Below, piece after piece: positions 22,372-33,581 of a stretch of 64,000 nt of DNA. The DNA is taken from positions 17,307,807-17,371,806 of the forward strand of contig NC_084815.1 of NCBI RefSeq assembly GCF_963583255.1, given 5' to 3'. How positions within the stretch are numbered: the first letter of the stretch is position 1; each line of letters starts with the position of its first letter. Origin of the DNA: Pyrus communis. Lineage: Eukaryota > Streptophyta > Magnoliopsida > Rosales > Rosaceae. The notes under the pieces are model-generated. The model ran no database searches, was not told where the DNA came from, and saw only the letters and a program-made list of their open reading frames with translations. The position numbers were made by a program, and so were the translations under genes.

Positions 22372-23066
22372 AATACTCCTAAAGTATTTTAAGTGTGATT
22401 AAAGCAGGTCACTGTGTATAGATGTATTTGTTCTTGACTTCATTGTTCTGTTTTTATCAGTAAAGCTTCCTTTTAGACCTACAACAAGAGTTGGTTTTTT
22501 GTTAGACCACCCAAGAAATTACTTTTATTATTCTCTTTAAAATCTATTTTGTCAATTCAATTTTTATGCTAGCATTATACAGTTTTCCTGAAGGCCTTCT
22601 TTCTGTATTAGAACAAAGAAAGTACAATTATCATCATAAAAGGACAGGTGTCGGACGATAAAGTTATGTATAAGAAAATCCAAGTGTTTAGGGCCTAATT
22701 ATGCAAAGCCATAGATTAGAGAATTGAATAGGTACAGCCAAACACACACATAACCAAACTCTGATTGGTTTGTCCTTACTCTCATCCACCTTCTCCAATT
22801 AAAAATTATTAACAAAAGTAATTAGACCCTAATTCACATTGCTCCTATGCTTATCCAAATCGTTGTTTTATTAGTATTAAACAAAACCAAAATGCTCACC
22901 AGAATTCACTTTGCTTTCACCAAAATGTTGTCAAGCATTGACATGCAGCTAACACCAAAGGTATAAAACGACAAATAATTTAATTTTTTTTTTATTAAAA
23001 TCGATATTATTATTCTAAATAGCATTTAAGACAAAAACGGTTTGAACATGATGTGCAGCGAGTAGA
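22372..23066. other. AT-rich intergenic DNA, nothing recognised
   Basis: No supported gene or element. Confidence 0.55.
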
Positions 23067-24866
23067 TGAATAGAGTGTGAAAATAGGGTTAAACTATGTT
23101 TACTACCCTGAAGTTTTGTGGTTTTCAACATTTAGTATATCAATTTTTTTTCATCCCAGAGTCATACCTAAACTGTAAATTTTGGGAAAGTCTCATACAT
23201 CCATTAGTCAAACTGTTAAGTCTCCCGTTAAATGTGACGTGGCGCCCATGTGGACAATCATTGGGTGCCACGTGTCATCCACGTGGAAATTTAAAAAAAT
23301 TATTTTATATAAAAAAAAATAATATTAATAATAATAATATTAATAAAATTAAAAAAAACCTTCATCTTCCCCAAATCCCACCCGTGCCCACCTCCCATCA
23401 CCCACCTATCTTTTACCTCCCCTAACCCCCTCCCTTCCTTCTTCCCTCTGTAACCCGCACCTCCCCCAAAACCTCCCCCAAGCTCACTCCAACCACCAAA
23501 ACCAGTCTCCCCCAACCTTCCTACTTCCCGTACCTTCTCCCCCAACCTTCCTTCACCACCAAAACCAATCTCCCCCAACCCGCACCCTTCTTTCCTTCTT
23601 CCCTCAGATCTAAGCTCACTCCTGAAACGATAACCCACGGCCAAAACCATAACCCACGGCTAAAATATTTCTCCAGTGCTCCTTTCCACTACTGATTTTC
23701 GACTTTCTCGACACATCTCCTTCCCCTGATCCCTCTGTACCCAACCTACTCCATCTCCACCTTCTTCACCTCCCCTCTTTTCTCTTTCCCCACTATTCCG
23801 ACCTTTTCAAAAACCCTAATCCCCAAAAAATTTCAATTTTTAGAAAAATTAAGCAAACCCAGCATGAAAAACCCTAATCCCTAAAATATTTTCGACCTAT
23901 TCGGCTTCGACTTCGATTTCTCGCCGTGGCGGCTGAAATCCAAACCAAATGGTGACCGCAGATTTCGACAATGTGGGGGTGCTCAGAGAGGTGGTAGCGT
24001 CATTGTGCTGGGCGCGCAACTCGTTTGGTCGAAATCTTGAAGAATTTGGTGGGTTTTGATTTGAGGATAAGCTAGGATTGAATTTGCGTGTTGTATTCAA
24101 AATTTGGTCGTTTTTTGGGTATTTGATGGTTTTGAAAGTCCAAAACCCAAAAAGCAAAGCAAAACACTATAAGGAGGGATAAAAATGACTATGGGTTGGG
24201 GGGTCGGGTTCTGGCGATAGGTGGAGAAGTATGGGTCGGTGGAAGTTCCAAAAGCATAGTGAAGGAGCTAGCGCGAAGAAGCGGCGGCGACGTGGGTCGA
24301 GGTCGGTTTCTGGCAAGAGGAGTTAGCGGAGTGGGACCTGGAGGTGCTGCTCTGTTGGGACTTCGGCGGGGAGGTAGGTGCAGGGAAGAGAATGAGGGAG
24401 GGGGTTGGGAAGTGAGGGTGGCAGGGAGGGTGAATGAAGTCTTTAGTTGCAGATTGGACATTTTAGGGGGTTTGATTGAGGCTCGCTAAGTGCGAATGAG
24501 GGTGGGATTTAGGGAAGTCGAAGAGGTGGGTGATGGGAGGGTGGGCACGGGTGGGATTTGGGGAAGATGAAGGTTTTTTTATTTTTTATTTTATTATTAT
24601 ATACATATTTTATTTTATTTTATAAAATAATTCATTTTTAATTTCCACGTGGATGGCATGTGGCGTCCAGTCATTGTCCATATGGGCACCAAGTCACAGT
24701 TAACGGGAGATTTAACAGTTTGACTAACGAATGTATGAGACTGTCTCAAAATTTACACTTTAGGTATGACTCTGGGACGAAAAAAACTTGATGTACTAAA
24801 TATTAAAAACCACGAAATATAAGAGTAGTAAACAATCATTTGCCCTAATAAATAATACTCTATTCA
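23067..24866. mobile_element. Long-TIR, MULE-like non-autonomous element
   Basis: An inverted repeat of roughly 350 bp brackets the region (about 23067-23420 and 24510-24866). Matching landmarks are GAATAGAG, GTTTACTAC, AGTCTCATACAT(C/T)C, the CCACGTGGAAATT block and CTTCATCTTCCCCAAATCCC. The outermost ends are eroded and I found no convincing 9-bp duplication, so the MULE assignment rests on the long TIRs and GC-rich interior. The interior (about 23425-24505) is C-rich then G-rich with broken coding-like frames, possibly captured sequence. I could not identify any of it. Confidence 0.65.
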
Positions 24867-24962
24867 CCAAAGCAATTCACGTTAACAATGATCATGGTTA
24901 GGGTTGTTTAATACAAGAGTGAAGCACAACGTTGGTCTCTTTTCTTCTTACACTGTTTGATT

Positions 24963-24996
<34 letters not shown>

Positions 24997-27237
24997 CCTT
25001 TTTTAATATGTGACCTTTGCCAAAAAGAGTATAGTGTAATTAATTATTTTCTCTCGCACTTAGAAACCCCATTATTTGTAGGGATTTCTTAATCTCTCTG
25101 TCGGATATGCGCACAATGACACGATTACGCACCCACTTCCTTATTGCTACATTTAACTTTCAGTCGCCCACACATGTTTAACTTCAAACTTGAAATAACT
25201 TTTGTTTTTCCTTTTATTTAATTGAGTACGTAGATGACCCTTATCGATCGATTTGACAATGATATATCCAAATCTTGCAGGCCAAGCAACGGCACAAGGC
25301 CACGGCGAAACACTGAGAAGGGGGCTATGCATGGTGGCCGATGAGATAAATTTGTGAGTGGTGACGCCTTTCTAATTCAAATTTATTATACAAAAGGACA
25401 ATATTGTTGATATGTTATGAAGAGTGGTTGTGGTATTAAAAAATAGATACACGTTATAATTCGAGTAAAATTATAAGATTACACTGTAATGCGATCACAC
25501 TAAAAACTAACTTGGCCTATGGAGGAGTGGGAGGAAAAGGATGAGTATTTTCATTTTCATTTCTTTGTTTCAAATGTATGAAGTAAAATAAATAACATAT
25601 CTGATTTACTACAGAATATTATTAATAACTGCGTTTTCCACACTGCTAATGGATAGTCATGGTGACCCCGAGGCTTGGTGTACATTGAAGAACCCGCTCA
25701 AAGTGACAAGATGTATGAAGATAAATTGATGGTAGTAATTGCAACAAGTCAAGGACCCAAAATTTGAAAGGAAAAGAAAAACATTTACAATCAATCATTA
25801 TATACATATCAATCAACTTATGGTTATAGTTTTGGATTTGATTAAGATACTTATAAATGTATAATACTATCATTATCTGATGGTCATATATGTTGTAATG
25901 ACATCCTAGGCGCATATTTGACCATAAAATGATGACATGTTATACAATAAGTTTGTGCCCATGTACATAATACTTTTTTCCTTTTTTATTTGACAAAATG
26001 CACGTAATACTTATATATGGTATGATCAATAACAAATCTTACCCACAAAGAAGAAAGAAGATTATGTATGACGTTCAAAAAGATTGGATTAATAAACTAA
26101 TTGATGATTAAGAGAGAGCATATAAAGTGTGTGTAAAAGGCATCTTGGATATTAATTTGATTAAAATCATAATTCAAAATATTCATATATGATAAGATAT
26201 ATTCTGGTAAGGGGGACGGAGAGTTGCTTAAGTTGTTAAAAGATGCAAAGTAGGGAGAGGAAGACTACTTAAGACTAGTAATTAACTTGTTTAAATAAGT
26301 CAAAGGTGGGCATTTTTTCTTCCATTTCGTTGTTCTTCATAGAGAGGGGAGAGGAAAACCAAACCCTAATCTGACGTAACATGCATGCTTTCTCATCATC
26401 CTTTTTACAGTTTACTATGATTATTAATCTTTTTTGAAGCAAGAAAAGGAATTAAATTAAAAATAAGCCTCGGAAATATCCAAGATCTCTGGAATCAAAC
26501 TGAAGAGTGTTTTTGGCTTGGAGGGAATAAGCCATCCCAAACACACATGCTACTAATATTATGCCTTAAAGAAGCAAATATCATTTGCTGTAAAATTTGT
26601 TTCTCTAAAAACATGATTTCATTCCACCAACTCAAAGGAGGATACAAGTCATTTGATTGTCAAACTTTGATTCTTATTATCTTCTCCCTAATAAGATCGT
26701 TAAAATAAAAAGGAAAAATTATTTTTGGTGGGAATCACTCTTGTTACATTGGGTGACATGTAGTGCACGTTCGCTATAATATATATACATATGAAATATT
26801 GAGTCACATGTACTATCCTATTAAAACATAACACGTAATAACAAATTTTTATTTATAATTTAATTTTTTTAAAACCTGACATGTTTTAACTGAACAACAC
26901 TTACTAAACATTATATGGGGCACACCATCAAGCTTTTCTTGAGCGAAATGATACTAACTTAGATGTAGCCCCTTTTAAAATTAAAAACCAAATTGTTGTC
27001 CCGTCATAATTAAGATAAATCAATAATCATACGCACACCAAATAACGTGATACTAATTAAATTTATGCTTTAGTTCAAATTGGAAGTTGATAATAATTGT
27101 ACTAAAAATTTGTAAAGTATGGAATGTATCATATTATTTAGTGTATCAATTTGATGCATGAATTTGGTGTCTCTAGTATTATCTAATTAATTTGTTAATC
27201 CAATTAAATGTTTTCAAACAAAATAGCTCATCTATTG
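24867..27237. other. AT-rich intergenic DNA with a (TA)n microsatellite
   Basis: The only clear structure is a TA dinucleotide repeat at about 24966-24995. A short stretch at 25281-25353 between a CAG and a GTGAGT is GC-richer and exon-like, but has no supporting frame on either side. Confidence 0.55.
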
Positions 27238-27245
27238 GAAGAGTG

Positions 27246-27898
27246 TAGAGATGGCAACGGTTCGGTTAGGGGACGGAAATGTTGTATCCATCCCACATAA
27301 TCCCGAAAATTAACTATATCCATAACCACAAATTAACCATAAGAGATTATCCATAACCATACCCACCGGGTAATGAATTCTCCATCGGTTAACGGTTATA
27401 TTCATCTTCGTCAATACTAAAAATATATTAGTTCAATTGAGGTATTATAATATAATAGATACTAATTTTGTCCATTTAATATAATAGATACATTGATGAT
27501 GTTGGCTTATGTTTGATCTCTCCCATAAGCATCATTGGATTCTTATTGGTTTTGATTCAAAACTTTTGAACTTTCTCACAAAATGCAACTTTTGTAATTC
27601 TCGAAGTAATGGGTTTGGTGAATATACATATGTATTGTACAATAATATATTTATTATATGTAAAATATTGTATATATACATATATATAATATGTATTATT
27701 CGGAGCGGTTTTGCGGACGGATACAAATCAGAGACTCCTATAACCATAACCGAATGATATTTTCAGGTTTTCACCATATCCGAAATAAAACTGAATTTTC
27801 ATCCCCAAATCCATTTCATTCGGGTGGTTATCCATGATTATCGAGTTTAATGGGTTATCCATGGTTATCGAGTTTAATGGTTTGAATTGCCATCCCTA
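27246..27898. mobile_element. Non-autonomous hAT-like element, copy 1
   Basis: 653 bp with terminal inverted repeats TAGAGATGGCAA / TTGCCATCCCTA. It is flanked by near-perfect 8-bp repeats GAAGAGTG (27238-27245) and CAAGAGTG (27899-27906), matching at 7 of 8. The 8-bp duplication and TIR type indicate the hAT superfamily. There is no transposase. A (TA)-rich stretch lies near 27645-27700. Confidence 0.75.
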
Positions 27899-27962
27899 CA
27901 AGAGTGGGATAACTAACCACGTGCTTATACTGCTTTATTGGTATTTTTCTCCTGACATTGAT

Positions 27963-30408
27963 TGACACACCCTGACCAAAGTTGAGGCATGCTGGCCGTC
28001 ACTCGAGGGTGACGTAATCAAAACTATAAGTGATGAAAGAATGTGAATAATTTAAAACCAAAGCTAGAACTTATTTAGCTAATAAAGTGAGTGCGCAATA
28101 GTGGGTAAAACCCATAAAATACAAATATTCAGAGCACAGGTAACAAAAGAGTGCAATCAGAACTAAATGTAGTGCTTAATACACAACCAAGAAAGGCTCC
28201 CTACATTTATTTAGATATGTCAGAACCTGCCGGAGTTTCCTTGTATGCCATAGAGAATTTGGATGTCTAAGACCCAGAGGGCGAAGAACAGAAGGGTAAG
28301 TGGGCAGAAAAACAAAGGTTTATAAAACACATTTATTTTTTGAACATACTAACCCCTCGCTGTATATCATGATAGTTTCTAGAAAATCATACTACGTATA
28401 AGTATGAAAACAACTGTAAATAACAATGATGCTAGAAATATGCCAAACTACAATATCTCAACAATAGCATAATGAAAACAGGTTGCTTATCAATCTATGC
28501 TAGCACATGAATTCATGTAGATAGTTTCTGACATGAACATGAATGTGGTGTAATGTATAAGTACGCTCTAGTGCTACAATCATGTGAAGACTAGCGATAA
28601 TCGCGGTCACCTACGAGTCGGAGTTGCCTAATGCAACCTGTACGACATGACTGACACCTACTTGGATCTAAGGCGAGCGTGTTGTGCAGAGGTGAACATA
28701 CACGTGAAAGACTAGCACTGGCCCCGGGTGAGCATTAACACCGAGGTGCAGCAAAGATGAGCAGACTACATAAATATAAACATGCCATACCTATTCAATA
28801 ATTCTAGTCAACAATGCAAACTTACCTGTGCATCCCGTAGGATTGTTTTAGCGTTCCATAGCATTATAACATTTCTTATAACGTCTTTAATGATGGCATA
28901 ATAGGCGTAATATCAATCCAAAAACAATAATGGCATGATATGCATAAATCAATTCAAAAGCATTTGTGGAAACTATAAGGTTTATATATATATATATATG
29001 AAAAGAAAATGCCCACTCACTGGTACGTGGTCGGATCGTAACCTAGCCTCGCTTGACTTGTACGTCTTTGGGATAATTTTCACCTATATGTGAAATAACT
29101 AAACTAATAAAGTAAATAGGATATATTCAAAAGGGCTAGGTAAATTTTTCATACTTCGCTCAAACAGAAGGTTTGAATATCGAAAATGATCTACACGAAA
29201 TCATGGACCCGTATATGTCAAGCACTCATCGGCCAGAGGCCGGACATGCCTTCACGTGCCTCCTAGCCCAAAGCTACACGTAGTCCCACGCGCAGGCCAC
29301 ACACCTGACAGAAACTGACGGACGTTAGAAATATTCCGTCAAAATTGACGGAATATTCGATTAAATAGTAACGGAGTTACTTAATGCCGTTAGAATATTC
29401 CGTCAACTTTGATAGAATTCTTCGTCTTCTTCGGTGAGCTTTCGCAGGTCGCTGCCGTCCACCGCCGTCTGGTTTCGGAGGAAACTGGAAATTTTCGCTG
29501 GAAATTGGGAAAATTTTCAAAACTTCATATCTTCTTCATTTCTGAACCATTTTTGATGTACTTTATAAGGAAATGAAGCTTATGAAGAGTAGAACAAGAT
29601 TGTACCTTTCAAAAGTCCAAAAAATGGATAGGAAATGGCCTGAAAATGCCTTGAAAGTCTCGGCCTAAAACTCAACTCCTTGAACTTGCTTGTTTCGATG
29701 TCAACTCGACTCGAAACCTAGTCTAGGGACCCTAGGGAGTTATGTAGAAGCTTCCTTACGTCTTAAAACCTTGTAACTCAGCCTGAGACTTGAGCATTTC
29801 ACCATTGGCTGGTACGGCTGGGTTTGCGGGTTTGAGATGAGTACAATAATGGTGTTTTTGAGTTCAATCTGTAAGTTTTGATGATGGTGTGTGTGTATTG
29901 CAGAAGGGAGAGAGTCACGGGTGTGGGAGAGAGAGAGAAGGAGAAAAGAGAGAGTGATAGAGTAGTTTCTAATTGAGGGAGAGGTGTAAGGAGAGGTTCT
30001 GATTGGTTGTGAGGGTTTTAGGGAAAAATGAGTGAATGTGAGGGATTTGAGGGCACACAGGACAATTTTTAAAAGAAGAAAATGATAAGGTTTGTACATC
30101 TTTCAGATTATGAAATCTATCCCCTTATCAAAAACAATGTTTCTAGCATTGAAAAATTAACACGCACGCGTGTATAATTCTACCCGCTGTTAATGTACTT
30201 TGACTGAGCGTAATTTTTTCGTTATAACTCCGATTTGAGTCTAACTCGCGCACACACGTTCATACGATGGACACTATTTAATTACGCTACTAGGAAAATA
30301 AAATAAACGCTGAATGCTACATCCACGTCACATTGCCAACCAGGGCAGAAATGTCAATTTATACACTCGGGGAGAAATTACCTAGAAATTTAGGGATGGG
30401 TCGTCACA
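27963..30408 (-). mobile_element. Solo LTR, probably of a Del/Tekay-like Ty3/gypsy element
   Basis: 2,446 bp with TG...CA ends (TGACACACCCTGACC ... GGGTCGTCACA) and a perfect 5-bp duplication TTGAT (27958-27962 and 30409-30413). No internal region is attached. Read on the minus strand it starts TGTGACGACCCATCCC, which resembles the start of the other solo LTR at 43822. That gives the tentative orientation and suggests related families. Frames inside it (for example 29740-30099) show no recognised protein. Confidence 0.85.
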
Positions 30409-30451
30409 TTGATCCCTCCACATAAATTTTCTCAAGTTCAAATGTGAAATC

Positions 30452-31081
30452 TAGGGATGATAACGGTTTGGTTTGAGACGGAAATGTCATATCTATCCCA
30501 ATAACTACGAAAACTAACCAATTCATAACCGCAAATTAACCATTGGAGATTATCTATAATCATACCCACTGAGTACCAGATTCTTCATCGATTAACGGTT
30601 ATATCCATTTTCGTCAATGCAAAAAAATTATTCGTTCAACTGATACATTATAATTTATTAAATACTAATTTCGTCATTAATATCCACACCCAAATCATCA
30701 AAACATAACAATACATTCTGGAGGTGTTTATGATAAGTCAAATATGATAGCAAATTAAAACAAATTGGTCCAATGAAAGAATAAAAGAGATGACAAAAGC
30801 AAATACAATAGCCACCATGGGAGAAAGATGAAACAAATTATCAAATAATTTCAATAATTGTGAATACAAATACATATTATATTTTAATATATTGTATATC
30901 GGGGGCATATTTAGGGACGGATACGAATAGGGGGACTTCTATAACCATATATGAAACCCTAATCAAATAACATTCAAGTTTTTTTCTCATGTCCGAAAAA
31001 TAGTCGAATTTCATCCCAAATTCACCCCATTCGAATGGCTATTCACGGTTATGAAGTTTAACTCGTAGAATTGTCATCCTA
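30452..31081. mobile_element. Non-autonomous hAT-like element, copy 2 (diverged)
   Basis: The ends TAGGGATGATAA / TTGTCATCCTA and the interior (ACGGAAATGT, TAACCAT, CGGTTATAT, ATTC.CGGTTAT blocks) match the element at 27246-27898 in the same order and orientation. No target duplication remains. The two copies lie on either side of the solo LTR. Confidence 0.65.
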
Positions 31082-31186
31082 ATGCAACCTGTTGTATATT
31101 CCAATTTTAACTTCACGGTAAAATGTAGTAGTTTTTTTTATTTGATCAATTGAAATGTAGTTTTGCATTCAAAATTGTAAACGAAA

Positions 31187-31596
31187 GGTTTAATTGGATT
31201 AATAGTCCCGTGGTGATAGGGTAGTTGGAAGATAGTCCATGTGATAAAAAAATAGGATTTATGCCCCCATGGTGAAGTTTGTTAGGATTTATTCCTAAAT
31301 TAAAAATTCCGTCAACTCTCTGTTAATTATTAGCACGTGAGCCATATATATTAAGCTAAAACGAAACTCTCCATTAATTGTTAGCACGTGGGGCTTACAT
31401 GTGAGACTAACTTTATCTTTTTAGTCTCACATGTGAACCTTATGTGCTAATAATTAACGGAGAGTTGATGAAATTTTCAATTTTGGGCTTAAATCCTAAC
31501 AGACTTCACCACAAAAGCTTAAATCCTAATTTTGTAACCACATGAGCTATCTTGCAACTATCTTATCACCACATGAACTAACAATCCAATTAGGCC
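31187..31596. mobile_element. Fold-back MULE
   Basis: The 410-bp element is almost entirely one inverted repeat, with arms of about 200 bp and ends GGTTTAATTGGATT / AATCCAATTAGGCC. It is flanked by 9-bp repeats TAAACGAAA (31178-31186) and TAAATGAAA (31597-31605), matching at 8 of 9. It has no coding capacity. The palindrome would give hairpin RNA if transcribed. Confidence 0.8.
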
Positions 31597-31605
31597 TAAA
31601 TGAAA

Positions 31606-32041
31606 ATGTTGCCACATCATCATAGTCAGACAGGAAAAAGATTAAGTGGGAGTTAAAATAAGAAGGGTAAATTACATGTCGCCATGGAACCCTAAAGCGC
31701 TCACATATTGTCTGGGGAAAAAGAAAAGATGATTAAAACCCAATCAAGACCCAAACAGTCACCACGTGTTTCGGGGGTCCCACCCTCATTACCTAGTGGC
31801 ATGTAATGTAATTATCAAGCCAAAAATTAAATTAACGAAAAATAAATTAAATAAATAAAAATTTAGCTCCACGGGTTAACTCGAGCCAACCCTGTTGCCT
31901 GCTTCAGAGCAGACAACAAAAGGGATGACGACAAATGGAATGACACACCCGACTTAACATCTCTCCAATATCCCAAACCACACGCATCGCGAAGCGCCCT
32001 TCACATCACATGAATCATTGATAATGAAAATTCACTATTTA
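31606..32041. other. AT-rich intergenic DNA, nothing recognised
   Basis: No supported gene or element. Confidence 0.55.
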
Positions 32042-32662
32042 TTAAGTACCTAAATCCCCAAATTTTTTTGCTACTTAGTACTACGGTCTAATGATATTCC
32101 TCTTCAATTGTAAGTGAGAGGTTAGGTTCGATTCTCGTCAAAGACGAATTTGAACCATATTATTGTTAGCCCATTGTGAGGCAAAGCCCACCCTCTTTCC
32201 CATAGTGTAGATAATATCATTGTTTAAAAAAATCCCCAAACTTATTAGTGTCATTTCAACTTTGTCTCAACATTTTTAAACATTTCAAACATCCAATTAA
32301 TTTTTTCATTAAATGTACATGTGGCAAGAATAGGTCACACTTATTTGCTTACTTGAACACTAAGATAATAATAATAACTTAAAAAAATATGAAGATGAAA
32401 AGTTAAAAAATAAAATAAACAAATTTCACAATAAAATGGAAAATAAAAATGAAGATGGTGACCGTTATTTAGTAGAACTCATTCTCCTTGACCTTGTATT
32501 TATGTAGGAGACAATGTAAACCCTACTTAATTTAACAGAAATTTAATTGGGGCTTAACGAATGTGAAATTTTCAATAGGTTGTGTACTTGTTTGTAATGT
32601 TTAAAAATGTTGAGACCAATTTAGAATAACACTGAAAGGTATGGGTTTATAGTACTTAATTC
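32042..32662. mobile_element. Inverted-repeat (MITE-like) element split by a SINE
   Basis: Left (TTAAGTACCTAAATCCCCAAA, then after the SINE ACTTATTAGTGTCATTTC and CTCAACATTTTTAAACAT) and right (TGTTTAAAAATGTTGAGAC ... TATAGTACTTAATTC) sequences are inverted repeats. Outer boundaries are approximate. No target duplication was assigned. Confidence 0.6.
32063..32229 (+). mobile_element. SINE inserted in the inverted-repeat element
   Basis: A segment of about 167 bp with a box-B-like promoter motif (GGTTAGGTTCGATTCTC) and an A-rich end. It is flanked by a perfect 11-bp duplication AAATCCCCAAA (32052-32062 and 32230-32240). A more decayed similar sequence lies at about 32677-32812. The family is not identified. 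Confidence 0.75.
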
Positions 32663-33133
32663 TTATTTTATTTAGTATTACAATTTACCGATATTATAAG
32701 TAACATGTTTTAAAGTCGATTGTTGTTAAAGATGAATTTGAACTAAATTATTATGATTACCATATTGTCAGACTTGTCAATTCCTCCATTGCATAGTATA
32801 AATAGGGTAATGCGTGGTAAACCAATTTAAAAACCAAATGATACGTCGGCAATAGAAAATAAGTACGTTAACCAAACTTAATGTAATTCAATTATTCACA
32901 ACTGTATCATTTGGTCTTTATAGCATTATCTATATAATACATTATGTATTAAAACTTTTTTTTATAAAATAAACCGGCCGTTTCGAAACGCCGTTGTGTT
33001 TCTGATCCTTTACACCCCGCAGAGCCCCACCTTTCCGTCCGGTTAACCCACCCCTCCGTTTAATCCTCTAACTACGGTTAGTTCAGTTACAGAAAGGAGG
33101 AGAGAGAACAGTGGAGGTGTTAAATCCAACACA

Positions 33134-33581
33134 AAGTCGCGTATAATAAGACGCGCGCAAAGCGATTTGGGATCCTCTGTAACGGCGTTTTCTTCTACTG
33201 GATTTCCTGTCGAGAGGTGTGAGAGTGTTTTTGGAGAGAGAGGGGGGTGTGAGAGTTTTTTGGTGGTTTCGGCGTAACGGTTCTTATCGATCAGCGATCG
33301 TTACACGAAGAGTGTGTGAAGCGAGAAAGAGTGGAAGTGGTGGGAGCTTTGTGTGATTAAAATCGTATTAACGGCTTATTAAGGAGTCATTAGTGTGCTT
33401 AATTATATCTATACATTCAGCTCAGCTTTATCTGCTTAGACCGAAGAGAGAGAGAGAAAGAGAGAGAGAGAGACACAGACAGAGACAGCGACAGAGAGAG
33501 AGAATCAGAATCGAGAGATTATCTGAGCTTTTGTTGTGGGAATTTTGAAATTTGTTGACTCGGGAGGGTACGACTTCAACG
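33134..33581 (+). promoter_or_regulatory. ARF core promoter region and 5' UTR with a GA-repeat tract
   Basis: A TATA-like CGTATAATAAG at about 33138 is a plausible core promoter, but the start site is not determinable. The probable 5' UTR carries a long (GA)n tract at about 33445-33502, a typical target of plant GAGA-binding BPC proteins. GAGACA, the reverse of the auxin-response element TGTCTC, occurs at 33470-33475 and 33482-33487 within it, though chance in a GA tract is possible. Confidence 0.45.

Noticed and set aside
23077..24854. Possible 9-bp duplication (GTGAAAATA / TAATAAATA) around the inner GGGTTAAAC ends of the long-TIR element
   Set aside because: Only 5 of 9 positions match and the inverted repeat continues further out, so these are not the true ends.
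25281..25353. Exon-like GC-richer segment between CAG and GTGAGT
   Set aside because: No frame continues on either side, and no partner exons were found within several kb.
29740..30099. 119-codon minus-strand frame
   Set aside because: It lies inside the solo LTR 27963-30408, consists of Ser/His/Thr-rich low-complexity sequence and has no recognised domain.
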